Below are positions 1-9,800 of a DNA stretch of 64,000 nt, piece by piece. A model generated the notes under the pieces. It had not been told where the DNA came from. It saw only the letters and a list, made by a program, of their open reading frames with translations, and did not search any database. A program made the position numbers and the translations under genes. The first letter of the stretch is position 1; every line of letters begins with the position of its first letter. The DNA comes from Nocardioidaceae bacterium (GTDB lineage Bacteria > Actinomycetota > Actinomycetes > Propionibacteriales > Nocardioidaceae), in NCBI GenBank assembly GCA_030447865.1, contig JAUJOD010000002.1, positions 379,881 through 443,880 of the forward strand, read 5' to 3'.

Positions 1-537
1 GGCGGCGACGAACCTATCGGTCTCATGTGTCGCCCAGCTCACCAGCGGCGGCCTGGTGCGTCCGTTGGTGACCAGCTCCCATCGACGTACGCCGTAGGAG
101 TGCACGAAGTAGAAGCGCTCGTGCTCGACGCCGGCGAACATCTGCGAGCGGGGGGCTGGCTCGACGGTGTTCCACCCGTTGTGCGGTAGCACACCGGCCG
201 ACAGCTGCTCCACCGTGCCCGGCCATTCTGCGCAGCCGGCCGTCTCGGTGCCGTGCTCCAAGCCGCGCTCGAAGAGCACCTGGTGCCCGACGCAGATGCC
301 CAGAACCGGTCGCCCACCGGCCAGCCGGCGACCGATGATCTCGGGTCCGCGGACGCGGTGCAGTCCGTCCATGCACGCCGCGAAAGCGCCGACGCCGGGG
401 ACGACGAGGCCGTCGGCGGCGAGCGCCTGCTCGGGCGCAGCGGTCACGGTGACGTCGGCGCCGGCGCGGGTGAGAGCGCGCTCAGCAGACCGGAGGTTGC
501 CCGACCCGTAGTCGAGCAGCACCACCCGAGAGCTCAC
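1..537 (-). CDS. hisH: Imidazole glycerol phosphate synthase glutaminase subunit HisH (partial)
   Basis: HisH hydrolyses glutamine and channels ammonia to HisF, making IGP and AICAR in histidine synthesis. The protein starts [18 protein letters not shown]. The nucleophile is Cys82 in GICVGHQ, the class I glutaminase elbow. The reading frame is open to the left window edge, where [12 protein letters not shown] is visible; by family length roughly the last 35-40 residues, with the catalytic His-Glu pair, lie outside. The start is GTG at 537, overlapping the hisB stop by four bases (GTGA), which implies translational coupling. It is the last visible gene of hisD-hisC-hisB-hisH. Only the truncation by the window edge is unusual. 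Confidence 0.93.
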   Translation of the reverse strand, partial: MSSRVVLLDYGSGNLRSAERALTRAGADVTVTAAPEQALAADGLVVPGVGAFAACMDGLHRVRGPEIIGRRLAGGRPVLGICVGHQVLFERGLEHGTETAGCAEWPGTVEQLSAGVLPHNGWNTVEPAPRSQMFAGVEHERFYFVHSYGVRRWELVTNGRTRPPLVSWATHETDRFVAA

Positions 538-1136
538 AGGCTGCCTTTGGTGCTGGGCACACCGGCTTCGCGGGCGTCGATGGCCACGGCGTCTCGCAGC
601 GCCCGAGCAACCGCCTTGAACTGCGCCTCGACCAGGTGGTGCGGGTCGCGGCCGGCCAGCACCCGCACGTGCAGAGCGACCGAGGCGGCGGCGCTGATCG
701 ACTCGAAGACATGCCGGGTGAGCGATCCGACGTAGGTGCCGCCGATGACGACGTACGCCTGACCGTCGGGCTCACCGGAATGCACACAGTACGGCCGCCC
801 GGAGACGTCGACAGCACACTGGACGAGGGCTTCGTCGAGCGGTACCAGTGAGTCGCCGAAGCGCCGGATGCCGACCTTGTCGCCTAGGGCTTCGCGCAGC
901 GCCTGACCAAGGACGATGGCGACGTCCTCGACGGTGTGGTGCGCGTCGACGTGCACGTCACCGGCTGCATGCACGGTGAGGTCGAACAGTGCGTGTCGCG
1001 CCAACGAGGCGAGCATGTGGTCGTAGAAGCCGACACCGGTGTGGACATCTGCGCGGCCGGTGCCGTCGAGGCCGAGCTCCACCAGCACCTTGGCCTCGTT
1101 CGTCGCCCGCTCGATGCGGGCCGTTCGGGGCGTCAT
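534..1136 (-). CDS. hisB: Imidazoleglycerol-phosphate dehydratase HisB
   Basis: HisB dehydrates IGP to imidazole-acetol phosphate, the sixth step of histidine synthesis. The 200-residue product is the usual monofunctional length, without the phosphatase domain of enteric HisB. The dimetal-site motifs are present: GVGFYDHML near the N-terminus, [14 protein letters not shown] in the middle and the C-terminal [17 protein letters not shown]. The start is ATG at 1136 ([12 protein letters not shown]), overlapping the hisC stop by four bases. A longer frame runs upstream antisense-free into hisC, but it is only a shadow because homology begins at this ATG. Confidence 0.96.
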   Translation of the reverse strand: MTPRTARIERATNEAKVLVELGLDGTGRADVHTGVGFYDHMLASLARHALFDLTVHAAGDVHVDAHHTVEDVAIVLGQALREALGDKVGIRRFGDSLVPLDEALVQCAVDVSGRPYCVHSGEPDGQAYVVIGGTYVGSLTRHVFESISAAASVALHVRVLAGRDPHHLVEAQFKAVARALRDAVAIDAREAGVPSTKGSL

Positions 1137-2218
1137 CGTCGGATCTCCTGGAGCACCTCGGTCAGCGCCTGCCGGAACAGGCTCATCTCGGCCGGCGTGC
1201 CCACCGACACGCGCAGCCAGCCCGGCGGCCCGGTCTCTCGGATCAGCACGCCGCGCTCGAGCAGACCCTGCCAGACCAGCTCCCGGTCGGCGAACCGGCC
1301 GAACAGTACGAAGTTGGCGTCGGAGTCGGCCGCCCGCAATCCCATCGCACGCAGCCACGACACCGTGGCGTCCCGCTCCCGCCGCAGCTCGTCGACCCGG
1401 CTGAGGAGCTCGAGGGCGTGCGAGAGCGCCACCCTGGCGACGACCTGCGTGAGCGTCGAGAGGTGGTAGGGCAGCCGTACCAACCGCAGGGCGTCGATCA
1501 CCTCGGCGGTGGCCGCGAGGTAACCGAGCCGCCCGCCGGCGAACCCGAAGGCCTTCGACATGGTCCGGGTCACGACCAGGCGCGGGTGGGCGTCCAGCAA
1601 GGTCAACGCGGTCGCCGTACCCGCTCGCCGGAACTCGGCGTACGCCTCGTCGACGACGACGATCCCCGGCGCAAGCGCGAGCAGTCGCTCCACGACGGGC
1701 GGCGGCAACGCGGTGCCGGTGGGGTTGTTCGGCGACGCGGCAAAGACCACGCTCGGCTGCTCGGCTGCGATCAGCTCGGCGGCCTCGTCCAGGTTGACCT
1801 GGAAGCTGTCGGTACGCCGACCCGTCACCCACCGCGTTGAGGTCACCCGGGCGTACTCGGGATACATCGAGTACGTCGGCGCGAACGAGAGCGCGGTACG
1901 ACCGGGCCCGGCGAAAGCCTGCAGCAGCTGCACCATGACCTCGTTGGAGCCGTTGGCCGCCCAGACTCGGTCAGCTGTCAGCCCATGGCCGAGATAGGCC
2001 GCGAGGTCGGTGCGCAGCGCCGTTGCCTCCCGGTCGGGATAGCGGTTCAGCTCAGCGCTCACCTCGGCCACCGCAGCCGCGATCGCGGCAGTGAGCTGCG
2101 GTGACGGGCCGTAGGGGTTCTCGTTGACGTTCAACCGCACCGGCGCGTCGAGCTGGGGAGCGCCGTACGGCTCAACGCCGCGCAGCTCCGGCCGCAGCGG
2201 CAACATCGCAGCCGTCAT
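1133..2218 (-). CDS. hisC: Histidinol-phosphate aminotransferase HisC
   Basis: This PLP-dependent class I/II aminotransferase converts imidazole-acetol phosphate plus glutamate to histidinol phosphate. The 361-residue protein has the substrate-side [14 protein letters not shown], the PLP-contact segments AANGSNEVM and [19 protein letters not shown], and the Schiff-base lysine in [16 protein letters not shown]. The C-terminal [10 protein letters not shown] segment is typical of HisC. Start ATG 2218 overlaps the hisD stop (ATGA), so it is coupled to hisD upstream and to hisB downstream. Some HisC-like enzymes also act on aromatic amino acids, but the operon makes the histidine role very likely. 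Confidence 0.95.
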   Translation of the reverse strand: MTAAMLPLRPELRGVEPYGAPQLDAPVRLNVNENPYGPSPQLTAAIAAAVAEVSAELNRYPDREATALRTDLAAYLGHGLTADRVWAANGSNEVMVQLLQAFAGPGRTALSFAPTYSMYPEYARVTSTRWVTGRRTDSFQVNLDEAAELIAAEQPSVVFAASPNNPTGTALPPPVVERLLALAPGIVVVDEAYAEFRRAGTATALTLLDAHPRLVVTRTMSKAFGFAGGRLGYLAATAEVIDALRLVRLPYHLSTLTQVVARVALSHALELLSRVDELRRERDATVSWLRAMGLRAADSDANFVLFGRFADRELVWQGLLERGVLIRETGPPGWLRVSVGTPAEMSLFRQALTEVLQEIRR

Positions 2219-3534
2219 GCGTCGAGCCTGATTCGCACGGCGTCAGCGTGCGCCGGCAGGTCCTCTGCCTCGGCCAGCGAGAGGACGTGCGGGGCAGCGG
2301 CGGCTAACGCCCCTGCTGAGTAGTCGACGACCTGAACCGTCTTGAGGAATGTGCGGACCGAAAGACCGGAGGAGTGGCAGGCGCACCCAGCGGTCGGCAG
2401 CACGTGGTTGGATCCGGCGCAGTAGTCGCCAAGCGAGACCGGGGTGTGCGGGCCGACGAAGATCGCCCCGGCGTTGCGGATTCGACCGGCGCGCTCGGCG
2501 GCATCACGGGTGTGGATCTGCAGGTGCTCAGGGGCGTAGCCGTTCACGACCTCCTCCCCCTGGGCGAGGTCGTCGACGAGGAACACCCCCGACTGCTGAC
2601 CGGTCAGCGCCGCCTCCACCCGTTCGCCGTGCTTGGTGCGGGCCACCTGCCGGGACAGCTCCAGCGCCACGGCGCGGCTCAGGTCCTCGCTGTCGGTGAC
2701 CACGACGCTGGCCGCCAAGGGGTCGTGCTCGGCCTGGCTGATCAGGTCGGCGGCGACGAACGCGGCGTCGGCGTCGGCATCGGCGAGGATCGCGATCTCG
2801 GTAGGCCCCGCCTCGGAGTCGATGCCTACCACCCCCCGCAGCAGCCGCTTGGCGGCGACGCCGTACACGTTGGCCGGTCCGGTGACCAGGTCGACCGGCC
2901 GGCAGCCGCCGTCGGCCGCGTCGTATCCATACGCGAACATCGCGATCGCCCCGGCGCCCCCCGCGGCGTACACCTCATCGACGCCGAGCAGCGCGCAGGC
3001 GGCCAGGATCGACGGGTGGGGGAGCCCGTCGCAGTCGCGCTGCGCCGGGCTGGCGAGCGCGAGCGAGGCCACGCCGGCCACCTGCGCAGGGACGACGTTC
3101 ATCACCACCGACGAGATGAGCGGCGCCTTGGCGGCTGGAACGTACAGCCCCACCCGGTCGACCGGCACGTGCCGCATCGTCACCATTCCTCCGGGCGACA
3201 CCTCGGTCACCACGTCGCCTGGCCGTTCGGCGCTACATGTGGTACGCAACCGGGAGATAGCCTCCTCCAGGCTGGCACGCAGGTCCGCGTCCAGTGCGTC
3301 CAGGGCAGCGGTGAGGCGCCGCGGCGGAACCTTGACCGAATCCAGTTCGACACCGTCGAAGGTCGCGGCCTGGTCAAGCAGGGCCCGCTGACCGTCGCGA
3401 CGCACCGCCTCGCACAGGGGACGGACGACGTCGATGGCCGCCTCGACGTCGAACGCCGCACGGGGAACAAGCGTTCGGTAGTCGAGCTGCTCGCCGGCGC
3501 CGCGCCGTCCTCGCACGTCGACCAGCCGCATCAT
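2215..3534 (-). CDS. hisD: Histidinol dehydrogenase HisD
   Basis: HisD performs the last two steps of histidine synthesis, oxidising L-histidinol to histidine with two NAD+ and a zinc ion. The 439-residue length is normal. Recognisable segments are DRVGLYVPAAKAPLISSVVMN, GPANVYGVAAKR, IDSEAGPTEI, SQAEHDP and NGYAPEHLQI. It is the first gene of hisDCBH. The start chosen is ATG 3534 (MMRLVDVRG) because a TAGACT hexamer lies exactly seven bases upstream, indicating a leaderless transcript beginning at this ATG; the second ATG at 3531 is the alternative. Confidence 0.96.
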   Translation of the reverse strand: MMRLVDVRGRRGAGEQLDYRTLVPRAAFDVEAAIDVVRPLCEAVRRDGQRALLDQAATFDGVELDSVKVPPRRLTAALDALDADLRASLEEAISRLRTTCSAERPGDVVTEVSPGGMVTMRHVPVDRVGLYVPAAKAPLISSVVMNVVPAQVAGVASLALASPAQRDCDGLPHPSILAACALLGVDEVYAAGGAGAIAMFAYGYDAADGGCRPVDLVTGPANVYGVAAKRLLRGVVGIDSEAGPTEIAILADADADAAFVAADLISQAEHDPLAASVVVTDSEDLSRAVALELSRQVARTKHGERVEAALTGQQSGVFLVDDLAQGEEVVNGYAPEHLQIHTRDAAERAGRIRNAGAIFVGPHTPVSLGDYCAGSNHVLPTAGCACHSSGLSVRTFLKTVQVVDYSAGALAAAAPHVLSLAEAEDLPAHADAVRIRLDA

Positions 3535-3541
3535 GGGTGTC

Positions 3542-3547
3542 AGTCTA
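3542..3547 (-). promoter_or_regulatory. Leaderless -10 hexamer of hisD
   Basis: TAGACT on the minus strand is followed by seven bases and the hisD ATG at 3534. This matches the actinobacterial TANNNT extended spacing for transcripts that begin at the start codon. No Shine-Dalgarno sequence is present. It lies 60 bp from the mirror-image promoter of the divergent LON-domain gene. Confidence 0.6.
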
Positions 3548-3607
3548 GGACGCCCAAGCCAGCTCCCCCCGCCTTCGTGACTCCCGGATCGCTGCGCTTT
3601 GCGGTGT

Positions 3608-3613
3608 TAGGTT
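3608..3613 (+). promoter_or_regulatory. Leaderless -10 hexamer of LON-domain gene
   Basis: TAGGTT is followed by six bases and GTG 3620. There is no ribosome binding site, so a leaderless mRNA is expected. It is divergent from the hisD promoter. Confidence 0.55.
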
Positions 3614-3619
3614 CGACGC

Positions 3620-4297
3620 GTGAGCGACGGGCTGCCACTCTTTCCGCTGAACACCGTGTTGTTTCCGGGAATCGTGCTGCCGCTGCACGTCTTCGAGGAC
3701 CGGTACCGCGCGATGGTCCGTGACCTGTTGGCACTGCCCCCGGCCGCCGACCGTCAGTTCGGTGTGGTCGCCATCAAGGTCGGCTACGAGGTCGGTGCTC
3801 GAGGCGTCCACACGCTTCAGCGCACCGGCTGCGCCGCGCTGGTCACCGACGTCAACGCTAACCCCAACGGCACGTATGAACTGCGGGTGGTTGGGCGGCG
3901 CCGCTTTCGGGTTCAGCGCCTGGACCCCAGCCGTGAGTACCTGCGGGCGGACGTCCAGTGGCTGGGTGACCCGACCGGGAACGACTCAGCCACTGTGCTC
4001 GATGTCACCGCAACCGCCCGGAACGTCTTCGAGGAGTACCGCGACACGGTCGAACAGCTTCGCGGTGAGGACGTCCTCAACGGCGCCACGCCTAGCGATC
4101 CCGTGGAGCTGTCCTACACGTTGGCAGCGGCGTTGGTGATCAACCTCGCGGAGCGACAGCAGTTGCTCGAGGCGCCCGACGTCGTCACTCGACTGCGGCT
4201 GGGAACCGCGCTGATGCGAGCCGAACTGCGCGCGATCGCGGCTCTGCCGTCGCTGCCGGCCACCTCAATGGCCAGGACTCAGTGGTCGCCCAACTAG
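3620..4297 (+). CDS. LON substrate-binding-domain protein
   Basis: This 225-residue protein consists of the LON N-terminal (substrate-binding, PF02190) fold alone. It opens with LPLFPLNTVLFPGIVLPLHVFEDRYRAMV, the family signature. No AAA or Ser/Lys protease domain follows, so it is not a Lon protease. Stand-alone LON-domain proteins next to his genes are common in Actinobacteria and their role is not settled. The start is GTG 3620, supported by the leaderless promoter just upstream. The stop TAG overlaps the stop of the convergent DUF3352 gene in the shared bases CTAG. Confidence 0.88.
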   Translation: MSDGLPLFPLNTVLFPGIVLPLHVFEDRYRAMVRDLLALPPAADRQFGVVAIKVGYEVGARGVHTLQRTGCAALVTDVNANPNGTYELRVVGRRRFRVQRLDPSREYLRADVQWLGDPTGNDSATVLDVTATARNVFEEYRDTVEQLRGEDVLNGATPSDPVELSYTLAAALVINLAERQQLLEAPDVVTRLRLGTALMRAELRAIAALPSLPATSMARTQWSPN

Positions 4298-6168
4298 TCG
4301 TTGACTGACAGCCGGTAGGTGCTGATCCAGTAGTCACCCTCCACGTCTGCGGTGATGCCGAAGGCTCGCAGCGGTTCCAGGTTCTCGATCACATCCGGCG
4401 GGGCACCGGTGTTCTCTGCGGCTTGGAGAATTTGCTCCTCGACGCTGTCCCAGTTGAAGAACATGACGAACTCCTTGCCGGCGGCGTCGTCGGTCACCGA
4501 CTGAAACTCACCGGAGTCACCTAAACCACCGTCTAGGTCAGCCAGGCGCTCGGCGTAGCCGTCGTTGGTGGCGATGACGATCCCGTCATCGGCGTCGCGC
4601 TTCACGAACGGCAGGCTCTGCTGGGCATCCGCGTCGACCAGCGCCAGCACCTTGTCGTAGATCGCGTTGAGGGCAGCGGGGTCGGTGGTGAAACGCACTC
4701 CCGCGTTGAACAAGCTGGGGTCCTCGGCCTCGATCGCCGCAGCGGTCAAACCCTCGCTGTCGATCGCGAACATGATGTTGTCTCCCAGCACCGTGCTCAG
4801 GTCCTCGGGCAACGCCAGTCCTGTCTCAGCCTCGAACTGGGAGATCTGGGTTTCGATGTCGACGCCCGCCTCCTCCTTGGCCGCGCTCATGATGTCGTCC
4901 CAGGAAGCGTCGAGTCGCTCACCGCCGCCTGCCTCGGACATGGCGAAGACTGTTGACTCGGGGAGGTCGACGATCTGGTTGTCACCGTGGTCGATCGACG
5001 GGGTGTCGCCGTAGATGGCCGTGACCACCTCGACGGAGTCGCTGGAGAAACGGATGGTCGCGGCGCCCCGCTGGTAGGCAGTCTTGAGGAAATCCATCTC
5101 ATCGCTGCCAGGTGCTACCGGTCCCAAGGCGTCGATCGAGCCCTCGATGTCCACCCACATCGTGGCTACGCCGAGGTCTCCGAGCGACTCCATGTCGGCG
5201 GTGAAGTCGTCATCGTCTGCCAGCGACGCATCGTCCGCGGAAGCGGCGAACTCGTCCGCGAGAGCCTGCGTCTCAGCCAGTACGGCGTAGTCACCGGAGA
5301 AGGCCAAGCCGTACTCGTCGTCGGACTCATCGGAACAACTTCGGAGCTTGTCCAGTCCCACGACGGCAGCGTCGCGGTCGGTCACCTCTAGCGCGAGCAT
5401 CACATCGGGCTCAGTGCCTCCCCGCGGTCCGGGCACACCGGCGACGCCAAACTTGCCGCCTATCCATGGGGCGATGTCGGCGTCATAGCTGATCGCTGCG
5501 CAGGCTGGATCTTCAGCGTCTTCGGCGGCTTCCTCGAACACGCGGCGCCGCACGTCAGCGTTCTCGTCGTCGATCTTCACCTCTTCCCGGAAGGCCGGGA
5601 AGTGGTTCAGGAAGCGCAGCGCGGCCACCTTCTGCTCCGCCGACGGCTCGAGGTCTACCCCGACGTAGAAGATCGCGTTGGCAGGCAGCGCCTCGGCAGC
5701 TTGCGGGCCGGCCGTGAACAGGTTGAACGGGTCAAGCTTGTAGAACGCGAAGGCACCGCCGCCCACGATGAGAGTCAGCACCGTCGCGATAATGGCAGCC
5801 TTGACGCCGCGGCTTTTCGCCGACGGCTCCCGGTACGGCGGCTGGCCACCGGGCCCGCCGACCACGTAGTCGGGAGGACCACCGGGTCCACCAGGCCCGT
5901 AGCCGCCAGGACCACCCGGCGGGTAACCACCCGGCCCATAACCGCCGGGGCCGCCGGGACCAGCTGGACCGTAACCCCCTGGCGCAGCGGGTCCGTAACC
6001 GCCCGGGCCGCTAGGACCACCACCGCCCGGAGCACCGGGCGGATAGCCACCCGCTCCCGCTGGTCCGCTCGGTCCACCGGGGCCGTAACCTCCCGGCTGG
6101 TATGCCCCCGGCTGAGGTTGACCCCACGGGCCACCTCCAGTGCCTGGCGGCGGAGCGCTGCTTGACAT
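4294..6168 (-). CDS. DUF3352 membrane-anchored extracytoplasmic protein
   Basis: The 624-residue protein has three parts. Residues 1-115 are Pro/Gly/Tyr-rich cytoplasmic repeats (GGYGPGG-like). A single transmembrane helix follows (AAIIATVLTLIVGGGAFAFY, about 124-143). The rest is a large Asp/Glu-rich extracellular domain of DUF3352 type, with paired halves around LEVTDRDAAVVGLDKL and VMFFNWDSVEEQI. The function of the family is unknown. The start ATG 6168 has a GAGGGGG ribosome site seven bases upstream. It converges with the LON-domain gene, sharing four bases at the stops. It is probably monocistronic or follows the small membrane gene at 6215. Confidence 0.85.
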   Translation of the reverse strand: MSSSAPPPGTGGGPWGQPQPGAYQPGGYGPGGPSGPAGAGGYPPGAPGGGGPSGPGGYGPAAPGGYGPAGPGGPGGYGPGGYPPGGPGGYGPGGPGGPPDYVVGGPGGQPPYREPSAKSRGVKAAIIATVLTLIVGGGAFAFYKLDPFNLFTAGPQAAEALPANAIFYVGVDLEPSAEQKVAALRFLNHFPAFREEVKIDDENADVRRRVFEEAAEDAEDPACAAISYDADIAPWIGGKFGVAGVPGPRGGTEPDVMLALEVTDRDAAVVGLDKLRSCSDESDDEYGLAFSGDYAVLAETQALADEFAASADDASLADDDDFTADMESLGDLGVATMWVDIEGSIDALGPVAPGSDEMDFLKTAYQRGAATIRFSSDSVEVVTAIYGDTPSIDHGDNQIVDLPESTVFAMSEAGGGERLDASWDDIMSAAKEEAGVDIETQISQFEAETGLALPEDLSTVLGDNIMFAIDSEGLTAAAIEAEDPSLFNAGVRFTTDPAALNAIYDKVLALVDADAQQSLPFVKRDADDGIVIATNDGYAERLADLDGGLGDSGEFQSVTDDAAGKEFVMFFNWDSVEEQILQAAENTGAPPDVIENLEPLRAFGITADVEGDYWISTYRLSVND

Positions 6169-6214
6169 GTGTTACCCCCTCAGATCGCCAGCGACCATGA
6201 CCAGCGGCGTTTCG

Positions 6215-6805
6215 CTACTGGTCTCGGTGCGTGATCACGCTACTAGATGTCGCAGCCGACGGCAGGAATGACCGTTGCCTCGGCCAGCTGAAGATTGCGG
6301 TGAGTCCCCCGAGCAGGCCGCCGATGGGCCACCCGAGGTAGGCGATGCGGGTGCCTAGCTCCACTTCGAGGGTGATCTCAGAACCTACGTGCGCGGTGGC
6401 AAGCTGCGCCTGCTCGTCCGGTCCGAAGACGTCGGCACCCATCCATTCGCTGACCCAGGCCGCGGCCGCACACAGGGCGAGTACGGCGGCGACAGTCGCA
6501 AGCCCATGGCGCTGGCCGAACCAGCCAACGACAAGACCTGCTACCAGACCGACAACGATGCCGACGACGAAGAACCACAACGTGACGCCGACCTGCTGGT
6601 TTCGCTCGACCTCGCCGAAGTAAGCCCCCGTCGATGTCATCGCAATCGACGGCGGGTCAGCCACCTGCAGCCACAGCAAGCCGCCCGGCACCCCGAGGAC
6701 GCTGCCAGCAACCGCGCAGGCACCGACGTAGACCAGCTTCTGAAGCGGGGTGCTGTCCGACGGTGGTGCCGCGGCGACTGCGGCAGGGAGGTCGGCGTAC
6801 GGCAC
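6215..6805 (-). CDS. Actinobacterial multi-spanning membrane protein (DUF2567-like)
   Basis: This 196-residue protein has about four hydrophobic segments: LVYVGACAVAGSVLGVPGGL, WFFVVGIVVGLVAGLVVGW, LATVAAVLALCAAAAWV and GWPIGGLLGGLTAIF. A loop with FGEVERNQQVG lies between the first two. Size, topology and the position next to dnaE recall DUF2567 proteins, but this is an assignment from memory. The start is GTG 6805. A TAGGAT hexamer seven bases upstream suggests a leaderless transcript, and it overlaps the dnaE stop codon. No function can be named. Confidence 0.75.
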   Translation of the reverse strand: MPYADLPAAVAAAPPSDSTPLQKLVYVGACAVAGSVLGVPGGLLWLQVADPPSIAMTSTGAYFGEVERNQQVGVTLWFFVVGIVVGLVAGLVVGWFGQRHGLATVAAVLALCAAAAWVSEWMGADVFGPDEQAQLATAHVGSEITLEVELGTRIAYLGWPIGGLLGGLTAIFSWPRQRSFLPSAATSSSVITHRDQ

Positions 6806-6815
6806 AGGCGAAATC

Positions 6816-9800
6816 CTAGGCAGACAGACACGCCGGACCCAGCAACGCCTTCAGGTCTGCCATCAGGGCAGGAGTCGGCGTCACCCGCAGGCGCTCATCG
6901 AGCTTCATCACCATCGTGCGGCCGGCCGACTGGAGCTTCAGGTGCACCTCGGCTGCGCCGGGGTGGGTCGCCAACACCTCCTTGAGCTGGTCGACAACGG
7001 GCGGTGTGACCCGCAGCGTGGGCATCGAGATCACCACCGGACCGGTTGCGGCGCCTCGGCTGAGGTCAGGCACAGTCACCTCGATGGCCATCAGCTGCAC
7101 CCCGTCCTCGCCTTCGCGGCGCACCCGGCCCTTGACAAGCACGACCGAGTCCTCGATCAACACGGTGGCGGCCGCCTGGTATGTCCCTGGGAACACCCAC
7201 ACCGGCAGGGCGCCCTCGAGGTCCTCGACGGTGACGACGGCATATGGCTCGCTTCTCTTCGTCGTCTTGCGGACCACGGAGGTGAGCAACCCGGCCACGG
7301 TGACTACCGCACCTTCTGCATGCTGGTCGTCGGTCAGCAGCTGGCCCACGGAGACGTCGCTGGACGAGGCCAGCACATGCTCGAGGCCGTTGAGTGGGTG
7401 GTCTGAGACGTACAAGCCCAGCATGTCGCGCTCGTGTGCGAGCAGGCTGGCTTTGTCCCACTCCTGCACGGCCGGCACCTGCACGGAGACCGAGGAGAAG
7501 CTGTCGTCGTCCAGCCCCCCGAACAGGGAGTCCTGACCCATCGCCTCATTGCGTTTGAGGTCGAGGTACTGGTCGGCGGCCTCCTCGTGGACTGCCACCA
7601 AGGCACGCCGGGAGTACCCGAGGGAGTCGAAGGCACCGGCTTTGCACAGCGAGTCCAGCACCCGTTTGTTGCAGACCGGAACCGGCACCTTGGCCATGAA
7701 GTCACCGAAGTCGCTGAACCGACCTTGGGCCTCCCGGGCAGCGACCAGGCCGGCCACGACGTTGGCGCCGACGTTGCGGATGGCCGACAGTCCGAACCGG
7801 ATGTCGGTGCCGACCGGGGTGAAGGTGGCGTCGGACTCGTTGACGTCGGGCGGCAGCACCTTGATGCCCATGCGTCGGCACTCGTTGAGGTAGACGGCCG
7901 ACTTGTCTTTGTCGTCGCGCACGCTGGTGAGCAGAGCGGCCATGTACTCAGCGGGGTAGTTCGCCTTGAGGTAGGCGGTCCAGTACGACACAACGGCGTA
8001 CCCCGCGCCGTGGCTCTTGTTGAAGCCGTAGTCGCAGAACGGCAGCAACGTGTCCCACAGCGCCTTGACCGCGCTGGTTGAGTAACCGCGCTCGAGCATT
8101 CCGCTGGAGAAGGACTCGTACTGCTGCTCCAGCTCCTTTTTCTTCTTCTTGCCCATCGCCCGGCGAAGCAGGTCAGCACTAGCCAGGGAGTAGCCGGCGA
8201 CTCGCTGGGCAATCGCCATCACCTGCTCCTGATAGACGACGAGGCCGTGAGTCTCGCCCAGGATGTCGGTCAACGGCTCGGCCAGCTCGGGGTGGATGGG
8301 CACCACCGGCTGGCGGCCGTTCTTGCGGTCGGCGTAGTCGTTGTGTGCGTTGGTGCCCATCGGGCCTGGCCGGTACAGCGCCAGGACAGCGGTGATGTCG
8401 TCGAAGCGGTCAGGCTTCATCGACCGCAGCAGTGACCGCATCGGGCCACCGTCGAGCTGGAAGACGCCGAGGGTCTCGCCGCGGCCGAGCAGTTCGTACG
8501 TCGCTGGGTCGTCGAACCGCAAGGACTCAACCACCACCTGCTGATGTCGGTTGGTCACGATGTTGGCCAGGGTGTCGTCGACGACAGTGAGGTTGCGCAG
8601 GCCGAGGAAGTCCATCTTCAACAGCCCGAGGGACTCACACGTCGGGTAGTCGAACTGGGTGATGATGGCGCCGTCTTGCTCGCGCCGCATGATCGGAATG
8701 TTGTCGAGCAGTGGCTCGCTGGACATGATCATCGCGCAGGCGTGGACGCCCCACTGGCGCTTGAGGCCCTCGAGCCCGCGCGCGGTGTCGACGATCTCGC
8801 GTACCTGCGGCTCGCTGTTGTAGAGCGACCGGAACTCGCCCGCCTCGGCGTACCGCGGGTGCTCGGGATTGAAGATCTCGTTGACAGGGATGTCCTTGCC
8901 CATCACCGAGGCTGGCATTGCCTTGGTGATGCGCTCCCCCATCGCGAATGGATGACCGAGCACCCGGGCGGAGTCCTTGACCGCCTGCTTGGCCTTGATC
9001 GTGCCGAAGGTGACGACCTGGGCGACGCGGTCCTCACCGTACTTGTCGTTGACGTACCGGATCACCTCACCGCGGCGCCGCTCGTCGAAGTCAATGTCGA
9101 TGTCAGGCATCGAGATGCGCTCGGGGTTGAGGAACCGCTCGAAGAGCAGGCCATGCTCGAGGGGGTCGAGCTCGGTGATGCCCAGGGCGTAGGAGACCAT
9201 GGACCCGGCAGCGGACCCGCGGCCCGGGCCGACCCGGATGCCTTGTTGCTTGGCCCAGGTGATGCAGTCGGCGGTGACGAGGAAGTAGCTGGGAAAACCC
9301 ATCTGCAAGATCACGCCGACCTCGTAGTCGATGCGCTGGCGTGTCTCAGCCGTAACGCCATCTGGGTAGCGTGCCGCCAGGCCCAGCTCGACCTGCTGGA
9401 CGAGCCAGGACTCCTCTGTCTCACCAGCGGGCACCGCGAATCGCGGCATCAGGTTGCGGCCCTCAGCAAACTGGACCTGACAGCGTTCGGCGATCAGCAG
9501 CGTGTTGTCACACGCGTCGGGGAAGTCTCGCCAGACGTGCCGCATCTCCGCCGGCGACTTGAGGTAGTAGTCGTCGCCGTCGAGCTGGAACCGGCCCTCG
9601 TCGTGCATGGTGGAGCCGGTCTGCACACACAGCAGCGCGGCGTGGCTCTGCGCGTCGTCTTGCCTCGTGTAGTGCAGGTCATTGGTGGCGACCAGCGGCA
9701 GGTCGAGTTGCTTTGCCAGGCGCAGCAGGTCGTCGCGGACCCGGCTCTCAATCGCCAGCCCGTGGTCCATCAGCTCGACGAAGTAGTTGCCGGCGCCGAA